A stretch of DNA of 64,000 nucleotides from Halictus rubicundus (lineage: Eukaryota > Arthropoda > Insecta > Hymenoptera > Halictidae). Within the stretch, counting starts at the first letter, position 1. Each line of letters begins with the position of its first letter. Below are positions 34,997 to 47,071 of this stretch, one piece after another. The stretch spans positions 16,085,001-16,149,000 of the forward strand of contig NC_135155.1 of NCBI RefSeq assembly GCF_050948215.1, read 5' to 3'. The notes under the pieces were generated by a model that saw nothing but the letters and a program-made list of their open reading frames with translations, did not search any database and was not told the DNA's origin. The translations under genes were made by a program, and so were the position numbers.

Positions 34997-37900
34997 TACT
35001 ATACTTGTTAAATAAATGGAACCGAAGAAATTTGAGTAGAGTGTAATACAAAGAGATGCAAAGTCTGAGACCCTTTCGAAATGAAACATGCAAAGCGTAG
35101 AACTGTTGGCAAATTCGCGGAGTTAATGGGGGTGGCGACAGGCCAGAGAAACGTTCTCTCGTTAGAGTGATCGGATTCTTTCGGAAAAATATGCGGCGCG
35201 CGCATGTGTCTTCAGGGACACGCAACATTTCAATCGGATCCGGTTCACCCGCCGTCAATTCGCATTAATGTTCTTCATTTGCTCGGCGCTCGGTTAGCTC
35301 TTGACATTTTAAGGTGGCGCCGTCTGACAACTATGACAGCACCCGGCGCAGCAATGCATGTTGTGCTGTTGCTTAATTGCCGTTTAGTAACGCCCGGTAA
35401 AAGTTCAGACCGTTATCTCAAACTGAAAATCGTACAATCGGCGCGGCGGCTGCTCGCGCACGTCCGAAAAACCGGCGTTAGGCACTTTCTCCCGCCTACT
35501 ATAATAATTACGACGTCGGACGGTTCCCCCCCGTCGGCGTGGATGATTCGCCTTATCGATTTAATTCACGTTTCTCGTGGCGCTGGCATTAATCCTCACG
35601 GAATGTTAATTACAAAGCCGCGGGAACGCCGAAAAATCATGACGATTCGCCCGATTGCATGCCTTTAATCCTGATCGAATCAGTTACCAACGTTCATGCG
35701 CAATCCTAACGATTGTTAATGCGAACACTCTATAAATAGCATTTGCAGGAAAATAGGAACCGATTCCCGTACCCTAAGCACTGTAGTTAAAATATAAAAA
35801 GTCTTTTATCTTTCATCCTATTTTTCAAAATTTTGTTCCAGTGTTGATTCGCTGCATTATCTCGGCAAAGATTTTTTTTTTTTTGACGCATGCATCAAAA
35901 CACGGTCGACGCAAACTGCAAGATTTCAGTGAAGGTTATGCAATATGCGACTGATTCGTTTCGAGAAATAGGAATCTGGTGTCAACGATAAGGCGCAATT
36001 TGTTGCTAAACGATGTCGGAACACGACGATAAATTATTTCCCGATATGAAAATTATTGGTTTGCACGAGCAGCTGTGTTATGAATTTGCGTGTCGATACA
36101 ATCGTCGGATCATGCGATTTCCGCTCTCCTTATCGGCGCAGGTTAATGACAGCTAGAAATCACTCGATAACACGTGTTGTATATTTAAAACTGACCTGGA
36201 AGCACGAGTGTTATTAATTTAGGCTTAGCCGCTTTGTAGCGTTGCAGAAATCACCGCGACAAGAGATTTTTGAATTGTTTACGACAGCGCACGAAGAAAT
36301 TGAAAAACAGAAAAGTCAGTATGAGATTAGCTTGTATGTCACCGCATTTTATTTTGCATGAATGTTTTGCTTGTTTCGACGAAGGGCAGTGCGTCGCACA
36401 GATAATTTTTAGTACAAATTTATACGTAATCACGCTCGAGAAATTCAATCGTAAAATCACGATTGGAAAATGTTTTATAGAAGATCCGAGGATCGATGCG
36501 ACTTTATAGTCATCTTATTCCGTCGTTGTGGCCGGTACTCGCGCGGGTTGCATTATGCTAAACACGTTATTGCTCGTATTATGGTAAGTTATATCTTTTT
36601 CATAGGTCAGACCGCAGGTATTTAAGGAAAATATTACACGACTTAGTTGTCAAACATGCCGCAGAAAATATTGCAATCGATCAACGTTATCTCGATCCGC
36701 GAGCCTCTAATAACTATTCATTTCTGAGAATATGTTTGTACGCGGCCGCGTGTTACCGTGACGCAAAATTCAGTATCGCGAATTAAAAATTGACGCGGTA
36801 ACACGAGACGATGGAAATAGAGCGAGAGAGTTTTTTAAGGAGCGGCTCTGTTACACTGAGAACAACTCAGCGCATTTATCATCCCCGTGTTCAGCTTAAT
36901 CCGATTTAATGGCGTGAATAACACGAAACTGGATCGCTCGGCAATATTTATGAGAATTTTTCCACGATTTTAGGTTAATCCGCGAAGCCTCCGTCCGATA
37001 GGTCACTGTCCCATGCATCGCATTCCTCCTCGTGACGAAACCAACGTGAGAACGAGAATAACCAGCAACATTTTTCGAACGAATTTTTCTGAAACATCGA
37101 TACAACAATATGAACTACTCGTTTGGTAAGTTTGTGTTTAACAAAATTTCTCGTTTAAGTAAACTTAGAAAACAATTTATTGCAGAACTTGACATTTTCA
37201 TAAGGTTTGAAAAGTAACGGAAAATATTAATAATTTAGAGAAAGTTCTTAAACGAAATATACTGAGAAAAGAGTAAATCATTGGATTGGTTGTTCTCTGT
37301 TAATACTAAGAAATGCATAGGAAGGATTTTAATGAACAGGAAAGGTGTGTGCACAGTAGCATAAGAAACCAGGAAAATTATTAATATACTTTTCCGAAAT
37401 ATAAATTCTGCCTAATGAGGAGAAAAGTGTTTTGCCCACAGTAAAAAATGTCGCTGATTATTCGAGATATTTCGCGATATATGATAGCGATAATACAGTC
37501 CACGGAATTTTAATGAACGAACGTAAAGTGCAGCGGGAAACGTAGGAAACGCGAGATTGCTTTTCGTGCCGGTCTCGTTCGAAGTATTTATTATGATTTT
37601 GTTGCTAGATGTTATCTCACGGATATATTCATGCTAAGCGATTATAACGATAGCTATTAATTCCCAGTTTAATTAGCGTTCGTCCCATTACGCAATTATT
37701 CACTAAAGAATTCTCCTTTTTCGATCATAGAACTGGTTCCCTCACCCCGCGACAGCGTTTCACTCTTCGTATTTGCAAATAATAATAAATAATACGACGG
37801 TGGCTAGTCCTATTATGTTAAACGGGGCTTTCCTGCAACTATGCCGGACGTTCGTTGCATAACGACGCGATTATCGATTAAAAAGCTGTGGGATAATATC

Positions 37901-38830
37901 AGCGATGGTATCGTGGAGATCGTTTGATCGTGATCTATACGGAACACCCACGATTTAATTGCCAAGTGTTCATTCATTGTACTGGTACAAATATAATCCC
38001 GATGTCAAATATAAATGGTAATAAATGCCAATTTCTTGCGTTAGAAATAAAAATCTCGAACTTACCAAATTACAGAATTTTTATTTCTGATAAATAATTG
38101 TTCTGGACATTAAATTAAATTTTTAAATTAACGTTCCTTTGCTGTTGCGGGAAATTGGATGAAGAGATAATGCTTACAGGGACCAATTAACGCTACAAAA
38201 AAAAAGATGATGATGGTAATAGCCGTCATTTGTTTGTCAGGACAAAAAGCGATCATCGTCGTTCGCCAGCACCCTAACAAAAACAGGACGGCCATTTGCG
38301 GAGATGTGCTGAAACAGCTTTTAAAAAGAACTCATTGTAGTGGTCGTGCAAACGGGACACGGTTTAAAGTGTCTTCCGCACACGAAGGGCTCGAACGAGT
38401 CATCGAAGACAGTGATTGCTCGCGGAACGAATTCATCTCCGGGGAGTTCGCCGCGAAAGAAGAGGAACGCGAAGAAGGCAGAAGAAGAGGAAGAAGAAAA
38501 ATTGTGATACAGGAGCAACGACGAAGTGCACGCTTTAATGCACACGCGGCCCGTTCCCGGAACGCAAAGGGTCCGCCGCGTACCGACGCGATTTATCAAC
38601 TTGTAAAACGGCCAATGGATGTTGGCTGTCAGGTCGGCCAACCAACGATTTGTCATCCGGCCGCGGCAGCTGACTCCCGCTACCTCGAGAGGGTTCCCCT
38701 AACTTTGTTAGGATTCCGCGGCGCGGCGGTCGGTCGGTGCTGATCGCATCCTGACGTGGCTTTTACGCGACTGTCAGCTCGATACCGGCGCGAAATCGCG
38801 ATAAATATGACAGTCGATAAGAAACGCACA
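34997..38830. other. No gene recognised in about 3.8 kb
   Basis: Includes CpG-rich parts (35.2-35.7 kb, 38.2-38.75 kb) with frames of 154 and 178 codons that I do not accept as genes, and A+T-rich parts. No repeat family from elsewhere in the window was found. Confidence 0.5.
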
Positions 38831-39568
38831 GCGGAGTGTTGCTCGGACGCTAAAAAGCCCGTCTCGAACGACACTGTTCGACCCCGAATTTGCTGACACT
38901 AAAGTGACACTGACACTAAAGTGACACTGACAGTAAAGTGATCCTTAGCGGTACCCATAAGTAATCAATTATTTGCAAAGAATTTGTTTTCCCTTTAGTT
39001 CTGCACCGATCGTTGAAGAGGAAACGCGTATTCTTTTACAGTTTTCGGTAAAGCAGCCTGTGTTCAAAATATTCAAAGTATTCTGTAATAATATGACGGC
39101 GTCCATACCTTCCGAGGATCGTATTCGTCATTGCATACTTTTCATTTTCATGCGGGATTTAATTTCAGATCTCTGGAGCATTGTTTAAGAAATAAAACAT
39201 TCTGTAGAAGATGTTAGGAGGCACCTTGAGTCATATTTTACGAAGCCTGTTTTTTTTTTTTAAGAGGCCGATGTAAAGTATTGTATAATATTAGGGGATG
39301 TATAATATTAGTATTATATATGTATAATATTAGCGGAGTGTTGCTCGGACGCTAAAAAGCCCGTCTCGAACGACACTGTTCGACCCCGAAGTTGCTGACA
39401 CTAAAGTGACACTGACAGTAAAGTGATCCTTAGCGGTACCCATAAGTAATCAATTATTTGCAAAGAATTTGTTTTCCCTTTAGTTCAAGCCAGGGGAAGC
39501 CTGTTTTTTTTTAAGAGGCCGATGTAAAGTATTGTATAATATTAGGGGATGTATAATATTAGTAAATT
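38831..39568 (+). repeat. 502-bp tandem duplication, second copy internally deleted
   Basis: GCGGAGTGTTGCTCGGACGC occurs at 38831 and 39333. Both copies run through GACACTAAAGTGACACTGAC, the family C start GGTACCCATAAGTAATCAAT and AGGCCGATGTAAAGTATTG. The second copy lacks about 230 bp present in the first (the mariner-derived coding part, about 39001-39235), with AAGCCAGGGGAAGCC at the junction. The duplication came after the mariner insertion, because both copies carry its left end. Confidence 0.85.
38945..39255 (+). mobile_element. Family C mariner derivative C3
   Basis: Left end TTAGCGGTACCCATAAG. From an ATG at 39093 the frame reads MTASIPSEDRIRHCILFIF, a mariner N-terminus. It then jumps near 39160 to RSLEHCLRNKTFC and, after a frameshift, to the HLESYF region of the C-terminus. 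Most of the transposase, about 0.9 kb by comparison with a normal mariner, is deleted. The right end of the same family is at 40273. Confidence 0.8.
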
Positions 39569-40127
39569 TTGCTTGACCATTAAACTGTAAAAGGGTTCGT
39601 GTCCGGACGATACCGAAAATTTTATAAAATTCGAGTATGTATCTTTCGTTCTTTAATTTATCTTGAGGAAATAATAACCAAACTGAGTTTCGCTGTAAAC
39701 ACAAGATTGAAGTTTTTTTTATTCGCTATTTACAATTATTTACATTATTTACATTGGTTACACTCGTACCTGTAAACACAAGAAACGACATTAAAAGCTA
39801 TTATTCCACAAAGATTTATGTAAGAAAGTGACAATCCTAATCAATTAGATTTTGCAATGCGCGTCGCTTTTCTCTCTTTTGTCTCTACTCTTATCAGCTG
39901 TCAATCCGCCATGTTGTTCTACAAGACATGCGCAATACATATCCAATTCAAAATGAGTTTTAAAAGGAATACGATAAATTTACATAACCTTTATTTTTAC
40001 AAGATACAATATGTCAATAATCCATCATGATCATCGTAATAATCTTTTAAGATGTTAAAAAAAATAGTGTACTTTTATATAATACATACATTTCTTTTTC
40101 TAGGATTCCATTGCGGAAGAATAATAC
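39569..40127. other. No gene recognised; A+T-rich
   Basis: Contains CTATTTACAATTATTTACAT-like short repeats near 39725-39760. It lies between the left and right family C ends and could be a later insertion, but I see no terminal repeats. Confidence 0.4.
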
Positions 40128-40273
40128 TTGACTTCTGAAATTTTGCAGGAAAGATGGCAAACTGTCCTTGATAACGATGGAGATTATATAATAAATTAAG
40201 AAATAGAAACTTAAATTTACTACAAAGTTTGTCTTAGATTCCAAAATAATTGATTACTTATGGGTCCCCCTAA
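40128..40273 (+). mobile_element. Family C mariner 3' end, copy C4
   Basis: The frame 40137-40199 reads EILQERWQTVLDNDGDYIIN followed by TAA, the mariner C-terminus. The element ends TGGGTCCCCCTAA before TA (40274-40275). Confidence 0.85.
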
Positions 40274-40303
40274 TATTACCTTCAGACCAGTGTTCACGCT
40301 TAA

Positions 40304-40726
40304 GGGGGCCGGCAGGCATTTGGCCTTGACTGTCACGCTATGTTACGCTGTGCCTTTTTTTACGTCTTAAATAAGTAAGTAATCAATTAAAAATGCATAC
40401 CACCGTGCTTGTACATGTCTTTGCTACGTCTGTATAGAGCCTTTTTCTCGATACGAACACTAAATCTCTCGAAATTAAGAGAATCTCTCAGCGGCAGCCA
40501 TCTTGTGACGTCATACTTGCTTCAGAATTCGAATTTTCCGCCGAATATTACAAATTACTCCACGATCAGGTAGAAATTCGCAATTTGGGCTCCATACAGA
40601 CGTAGATTGGACTTTTAGGAAACACAATTGACCACTTCTAAACTGCTGATTGCGATATTGAAGCGGCAGTTTGTCTAGATTCTGACCCTTGCGTACGTAT
40701 ATGGATTTCAAACCATGCCGGCCCCC
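40304..40726 (+). mobile_element. Family J element, copy J2
   Basis: TTAA at 40300-40303 and 40727-40730; ends GGGGGCCGGCAGG and CATGCCGGCCCCC. It differs from J1 by scattered substitutions and one short deletion (TCTAGACATT region), so both copies descend from a recent burst. Confidence 0.9.
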
Positions 40727-40730
40727 TTAA

Positions 40731-42509
40731 GCGTTTCATCTCGATCAAACATTTCTCGAAACATGTTCCCCTTTGTTACTGACACAGTTAGGTCTAGGTT
40801 GTAGTTCCCACAACAACGAGGAATCGGGAGCAGCAGGTAAAACGTGTACGCTCACACCAACGCGTTTCCATGCATATTAAGCAGCAGGACCCGAGGGGCC
40901 CGTAACTATTCCACGTACGAGAGTAACTCCGATGTGCATGCTACCGCGGCGGTCCCCGTTCACATAAACGTTCGTAATACGAATGCAACGTTCCCGAACG
41001 CTTCCGACGATCCCCCTGCGTCTATGAAAAATGTCTTGCAAACGTATCTTTGCCGGAGATCTCGAAGGCACAGGATACCCTAGAACTGTGGTAACTTGAT
41101 CCACCATCGATTCAATTAGCGTCTCGTGTTAAGAATATCGCCGATAATACTGAATAATTGCTTGCCCCACTTTGTGTATACGTTATCTATGCCGTTTTCT
41201 CACACAAAAGCAATTTCGCTCGAGAGCATTTCCGAGAACAATATAATTTCTCGACTGTCGAAGAGGGACCCTCAACGCGAAGGTGAAGATCACCCGAGCT
41301 CGAGGAATGAGAATTTTTTTGGCGGGCCAGACTCGTTGATATGCCGTGGACGCAGCTTCTTGTAAATTTGCAGTCTGTTTACTGCGTAATGACGTTACGG
41401 CTTCCTCGTGTTTTCACCCTGTTTATGCATTATGCAAGTGAACTGGGACGGGGGGGAATGGGCGCGAGGAAGGTGAGAGGATCGAGGAGACGCGGCGAAT
41501 ATAATGAGAGAGCGGCCGATGGTGCAGGTTTAATCATCTCGCGAAACGCCTAACGGCTGTAACTCGCTGCGTCGTTGACCGTATCCACCGAGCTCGTCGT
41601 TTCTTATATCCGACTTTGCTGTCGAACGCTTCCCTGTCTTGTATAAATCACTGTCCGACCGGATTCGTGCGGCTATACTTAGCATATCAAAAATATTCAA
41701 CGAATCGGTAAGACTGCGGCGAGACCAGCAGAGTAAAGATTACATCTGTTTAGGTATTGAAAGCGACAGGTATTTCATGTATTTCATATTTCATATTGAT
41801 TTTGATAGACGTACAAGTTTTATATAGACCGGACACGCCATTGTTCAAGACGAGACACGTTAGAGTGTTGGAGTACCGAGGTCAAGATAATGTTTACGAA
41901 TCATACGAATACTGTGACTTTTCAGAATTTTTCGCAAGCCGTTTTGACGAGTTCGAAGACATAACAAATCTTTCTTCTATCCACATTTTTGCAAAGAAAG
42001 GTCATACACATCTCACTCATTCTACGGAAACAATTAGCCGCTAAACCGCGTAACTTCCGGCAGGGGAAAGGAGAAACTTTGAATTAGTTGCTTGCCCTAT
42101 TAGTGTTGATGGATATCGAGGCGGATATTATTGAAAAACTAACGACCGCGTGTACCGTTACAGTGGAACACGGTGAACGACGAAACCAAAGTTTTACGAG
42201 AAAATAGATTTACTATTCGCCTTGTCTTCGGTTTTACGATATTGCCGGCCAGTTTTGATACCTTTATGGCTTTTGTTGTAACACGATCCACACCGATATC
42301 CCCGCATCATCGCTACACGAAGAGATGATTTTTATCGATTAACCATAGACGAGGACTCTTTCTTGTTAACACCGCTTTTCCCTGTTAGAGAACGACACGT
42401 GTCGTGCAAGGAACGCTACCACAGGACACTCGTAGAAAATCAAAGTGACAACTTGCCCTTGGATACGTCAAGTTTTAGAATTTGAAGATGTTATAACCCG
42501 GATAGAATA
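40731..42509. other. No gene recognised
   Basis: CpG-rich to 41.7 kb, A+T-richer after. Short frames without domains. Confidence 0.5.
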
Positions 42510-42640
42510 CAGTGATTTCTCTGTACATGTCGCGAAGGCCTGGATGATAAACGTCGCTGACGAAGAGGACGCCGAGGAGTGTAAACATAACACTCGAGTA
42601 TGTCACCTGGACGGTATACGTGTTGTTGACATATATCCCA
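42510..42640 (+). mobile_element. Family K MITE, copy K4
   Basis: Left end TA then CAGTGATTTCTCTGTACATG; the block GGCCTGGATGATAAACGTCG and GAGGACGCCGAGGA follow. The right end degrades after GTGTTGTTGACATATAT. The left end gives the cleanest version of the family terminus. Confidence 0.75.
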
Positions 42641-43326
42641 CTATTGACATATGTCCGACTACCGCAAATTTCCGGGGACAATATTCGAATTGTTTATTTC
42701 GGAACCTCTGCGCGGATAAAAATGCTTTGAATTCCGCCTAATCGCCGCTCCTCGCGTTCCCTTCGAGAACGAGCGAAACCGAGTGACCTATAAATACATT
42801 TCTCTCGGTTCTGTTGGCATCTGACAGATCGGGAACCCGAGGAACGCTGGGAGAACGCTTCTTCGGAAGCTGAAATGAACGCAGGTCTGGCGTAAAGGCC
42901 GCGTGACCTCCAGCTGACGTTACGAGAAGCGGACGCGCGGTAAATTACCAAACGACAAGCGGTCGGATAGGATCTGACACAACATTTTTACGGTCCTCGG
43001 GCCGGCACACGAGAGCCATTACTTATTCGTAATGAGATTAAGGGCGCGCTGATGCAACCCGTTAGCCGTGAACGCCGCGCCGCGCGGCTCTTCTTCTTCT
43101 TCTTCTTCTCGTCCGTGTTCCGCTGCGGATATCGAGTGATAGAACGTTAGCAGCGTCGCGGGGCGTTAGACCGTGAAATCCTAATTTAATTGGCCTCGCC
43201 GCGAGCCGGCAATTTGCATCCGAAATAAGAAATTAGCGGACGGCCGGGCTGCCATTGACCGCCATCGCTGTTCGACCAAACGTAATCCTTTGGAAATCAA
43301 TTAAACCACGATCGATTCGACGTCTT
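42641..43326. other. No gene recognised; short trinucleotide run
   Basis: CpG-rich. A (TTC)n run of about seven units lies at 43090-43109. Confidence 0.5.
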
Positions 43327-44930
43327 TTGGTTCGCGTGGATACACTGACTTCGTTAAACTGTCGCGTGCTCTTGTCGACATCTTAAGCAATTACTATGGC
43401 TACGTTATTATTGCTGCAATGCAACAAACGGTTATCTAGTTAGGTCTCGTGTCCCTTTTGGTTCGCGTGAATGCACTGACTATGTTAAACAGTCGTGTGC
43501 TCTTGTCGAAATCTTAACACATTATCTCCGGGCCGATTATTCCATAATTTTGGAAGTCTGTGGCCCATGGTCGAGGATTTTTTAAATAGATCCTTCTAGA
43601 GCATCAGAAACTTCTATCGTGAACCAGCAACTCACCGTCAATAGCGTAATATAATAATTTCGTTTGGAATTATTGTGTAAAAGAAGATTTGTAAGCTCCC
43701 ACTTGGTATAGCACAATTATTGAAAAGCCGATTAATAGGCTTCCGGTAGATAAAGTGTTAAGCAATTACTATGGTTACTCAGTAATTGCACTAAGCAATT
43801 ACTCGTGTCTCTCTTGGTCCACGTAAATACACCGACTTCGTTAAACTGTCGCGTGCTCTTGTCGACATCTTAAGCAATTACTATGGCTACGTTATTATTG
43901 CTGCAATGCAACAAACGGTTATCTGGTTAGGTCTCGTGTCCCTTTTGGTTCGCGTGAATGCACTGACTATGTTAAACAGTCGTGTGCTCTTGTCGAAATC
44001 TTAACACATTATCTCCGGGCCGATTATTCCATAATTTTGGAAGTCTGTGGCCCATGGTCGAGGATTTTTTAAATAGATCCTTCTAGAGCATCAGAAACTT
44101 CTATCGTGAACCAGCAACTCACCGTCAATAGCGTAATATAATAATTTCGTTTGGAATTATTGTGTAAAAGAAGATTTGTAAGCTCCCACTTGGTATAGCA
44201 CAATTATTGAAAAGCCGATTAATAGGCTTCCGGTAGATAAAGTGTTAAGCAATTACTATGGTTACTCAGTAATTGCACTAAGCAATTACTCGTGTCTCTC
44301 TTGGTCCACGTAAATACACCGACTTCGTTAAACTGTCGCGTGCTCTTGTCGACATCTTAAGCAATTACTATGGCTACGTTATTATTGCTGCAATGCAACA
44401 AACGGTTATCTAGTTAGGTCTCGTGTCCCTTTTGGTTCGCGTGAATGCACTGACTATGTTAAACAGTCGTGTGCTCTTGTCGAAATCTTAACACATTATC
44501 TCCGGGCCGATTATTCCATAATTTTGGAAGTCTGTGGCCCATGGTCGAGGATTTTTTAAATAGATCCTTCTAGAGCATCAGAAACTTCTATCATGAACCA
44601 GCAACTCACCCTCAATAGCGTAATATAATAATTTCGTTTGGAATTATTGTGTAAAAGAAGATTTGTAAGCTCCCACTTGGTATAGCACAATTATTGAAAA
44701 GCCGATTAATAGGCTTCCGGTAGATAAAGTGTTAAGCAATTACTATGGTTACGTTATTATTGTTGCAAGGCAACAAACGGCCACCTAATTGGGTCTCGTG
44801 TCTCTCTTGGTCCACGTAAATACGACTTCGTTAAACAGCTCTTGTCGAAATCTTAAGCAATTACTATGGCTGCGTTATTATTGCTGCAATACAACAAACA
44901 GCTACCTAGTTCGGTTTCGAGATGAGAAAG
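43327..44930 (+). repeat. 487-bp tandem repeat, three near-identical copies plus a partial fourth
   Basis: GACTTCGTTAAACTGTCGCG occurs at 43347, 43834 and 44321, exactly 487 bp apart, and a changed form at 44824. Copies differ at only a few bases (for example TATCTAGTT and TATCTGGTT; ATCGTGAACC and ATCATGAACC). Each unit itself contains two related halves (GACTTCGTTAAACTGTCG and GACTATGTTAAACAGTCG, each followed by TGCTCTTGTCGA), so the unit arose from an older, smaller repeat. No long frame is kept. Confidence 0.95.
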
Positions 44931-44994
44931 AAACTCTTCGTGAATGATTGATATTTAGAAACCGAAACGAGACTAATCGAGATGACGTTCTTAA

Positions 44995-45212
44995 CACTAG
45001 GTTTACGGAGCACTAAAAATGACTATTTTACATTACTTCACAAAAATAACACGATCGTATCTATCAAAATTTGTGGCCATCTTTTTAATAATATATATCC
45101 AAAGAAATCAATTTGTTAAATAATTCCTCATGGATGCATCTTTACAATCTCAATATTCGCAAATTAAAAATATTAGAATCCGTCATTTTGACGGGTCCCG
45201 TAAACACTAGTG
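44995..45212 (+). mobile_element. Family B MITE, copy B6 with perfect TTAA flanks
   Basis: TTAA at 44991-44994 and 45213-45216; ends CACTAGGTTTACGGAGCAC and CGTAAACACTAGTG. 218 bp, close to B1. Confidence 0.9.
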
Positions 45213-45372
45213 TTAATCGAGGAAAAATGGCAAATTCGATTAAGCAAGTGGAATGAATTAAACAGATTTTGTGTTACTCGTCATGCGATCTTTGGATTCC
45301 ATAAATCTCAATCCTTATCGGATCGTGCAGAGTAGACCTGATTTCAATTTGTGGCACAGTGTCTTGAGGTTC

Positions 45373-45734
45373 GGAGCAACGAAGCCACGCCCACTTCAAC
45401 AAGACTTGCCCCGAGACCGAGAACCAATACTGTTCGCGACTCGCAAGAAGTCCTGTGAAGGGAATGCGGTGCTGATTGGTCAGAGTGGAAGGGGCACGCC
45501 TCGTTTCACACGCATTCTCGGCTCCAGCGAAATATCTCACACACTGTGTAGCGTGTGACGTCAAGGCCTAAACATTACTACGAGAGCTTGAATGGTGGGG
45601 ATGGGCGGAGCGAGCGAGGATCCCCTTTGCCCGAGTGGGCGTGGCCTCGTTGCTCCCGCGTCTACCAGAGCCACGTCAGTGCCCCACAGGGCAATCTGTG
45701 TCTAGCGCTCAGCGTATAGTGTTTCTATTCAGTT
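45373..45734 (+). promoter_or_regulatory. Candidate host promoter block
   Basis: A compact group of motifs: CCAAT at 45424-45428 and an inverted one (ATTGG) at 45475-45479, a perfect CRE-like TGACGTCA at 45556-45563, GC boxes GGGCGGAG near 45603 and GGGCGTGGCC near 45638, and an arthropod initiator-like TCAGTT at 45729-45734. A 23-bp inverted repeat (45373-45395 and 45634-45656, one mismatch) brackets it; its core is CCACGCCCAC. Each motif alone is weak evidence, and the grouping next to a possible 5' exon is what makes this worth noting. Confidence 0.35.
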
Positions 45735-46054
45735 TCTGAACACCGGATCGCTGACGCAATTGGGCCCGAGTGTTATTTCGAATGTCCAGCGAGAGGTCCT
45801 GCTATCTCTCCCCCGAGATTGCGACACCTTTCATTCATTCGACCCACACTACGTTCTTTGTTTTTTCTTCTCGCGGCGCAAAACTGTTGTTAAATACAAT
45901 CCCGATCCACGGCGAACAATGAGCCGTTGTCGTTCGGCAGAGTTCACCCGATAACCACCGCCACCGGGAACTTTGTCTCTGATCTTCGACCAAAAAAAAA
46001 TATCTCTGAATCGACGAGTCCCGTGCGTGACCTGAGCATTGTGACTCTATCGAC
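45730..46054 (+). other. Candidate 5' UTR exon
   Basis: Downstream of the initiator-like TCAGTT, a G+C-rich segment without a long frame ends at TATCGAC/GTGAGT (donor 46055-46060), a near-perfect splice donor. This would fit a non-coding first exon leading to the exon near 49234. No transcript evidence is available here, so it is inference. Confidence 0.3.
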
Positions 46055-46060
46055 GTGAGT

Positions 46061-46984
46061 TATGCGAACGCGACGGCCGTAGCTATGGTCGGGAACACTG
46101 GCACACCAGTGCCTCTTATTCCATTGGTATCCTAGTTCAGGGACGCACTATAGCACGCGTTGCAACGTGTGCAGCTTCTTTTAATTATATATCCGACGAT
46201 CTTGTTACAAGCAATGGTATCACTCTATCGAGCGGAATTACAGTAATGTCTCGATATAGACGAAGTCACATGAAACTGTTCACTAATTTTGGATATGTCG
46301 GTGAAAGTTTCGAATAATTAAAAACAAAAGAGGTATCAGTTCAGCCTTTTGAGAAAGGCTTCTCTTCGAACGGCGTTAAATATCTGGAAATTCCGAATTC
46401 TCTCGACGGGACCGGTTAAAAATCTAACGATTAAAGATGTGCTACACGCACGGTTCGTGCGCATGCGTGCGAATGACGATTAGCAAGTCGCCAAGGCACC
46501 GGTACATCGTAAATTAAGTACTCGGCGCAGGTACTCCGGTGACCGGAGGCAGCGGCTTATTTTCGCGTGCGGCAACGCGAGCAACAGCTGTCCGTAGATC
46601 GTATCTAAATCGCATCTGGATCGATGTGTATTTCGAGACGGTCTTAGATCTTGCGGCCCGATCGCATCGGAACGGCCCGGGGATCCTAAAACCCCGGCGT
46701 TGGCACTTTTCAGGCTCCGCTTGTTGCGACTTAATCTCGGCGTCGATCGATCGAGAGCGAGGCGCGGACAGCCACGATCTAGATCCTTCGACGCGATCGC
46801 GACGCTCCGTTAATTGACGGAGATTTAGATTAATTATCGGCTGACGTGGACCTACGATCCACAGACGATAACGGGAGCCTTCGATTCTTTAGTTTATAGG
46901 GATCCTATCAGCGACGCCATTGGCTCTGTAGTTTCTGCATATTTTTGTTGCGAAAGTAGGTTGGAAGTGTCGGTATTAATGTTG
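46061..46984. other. No gene recognised (possible intron)
   Basis: CpG-rich sequence with a 92-codon frame at 46539-46817 that lacks any domain. If the gene model at 45.7-49.6 kb is right, this is intron. Confidence 0.35.
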
Positions 46985-47060
46985 TTATAATTTTAATAGT
47001 AATAACAATAATATTGCTTTATTCGGCCTTACAGCCAAGAATTGGACTCGGTTTACAATA
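46985..47060 (-). repeat. Possible 3' tail of a non-LTR retrotransposon
   Basis: On the reverse strand, CTTGGCTGTAAGGCCGAATA leads into an AATAAAGC signal and an A+T repeat (ATTATTGTTATTACT). A conserved 3' UTR followed by an irregular A/T tail suggests a truncated LINE. No coding part is present. Confidence 0.35.
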
Positions 47061-47071
47061 TCCTATACTTA

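Noticed and set aside
35008..35089. N-terminal extension of the Tc1-like reverse frame beyond the element
   Set aside because: It lies outside the transposon's right end (34994), so the residues are flanking host DNA read through by chance.
35204..35668. 154-codon plus-strand frame
   Set aside because: Cysteine- and proline-rich low-information sequence with no family similarity; CpG-rich context explains the lack of stops.
38207..38743. 178-codon plus-strand frame, the longest one not from a transposon
   Set aside because: No recognisable domain, signal peptide or splice context. It crosses a GAA/AGA-rich stretch and lies in CpG-rich DNA where stops are rare; the opposite strand is open too (38321-38656).
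46539..46817. 92-codon plus-strand frame downstream of the candidate promoter
   Set aside because: No domain or acceptor at its start, and it lies in the proposed intron. Kept as non-coding.
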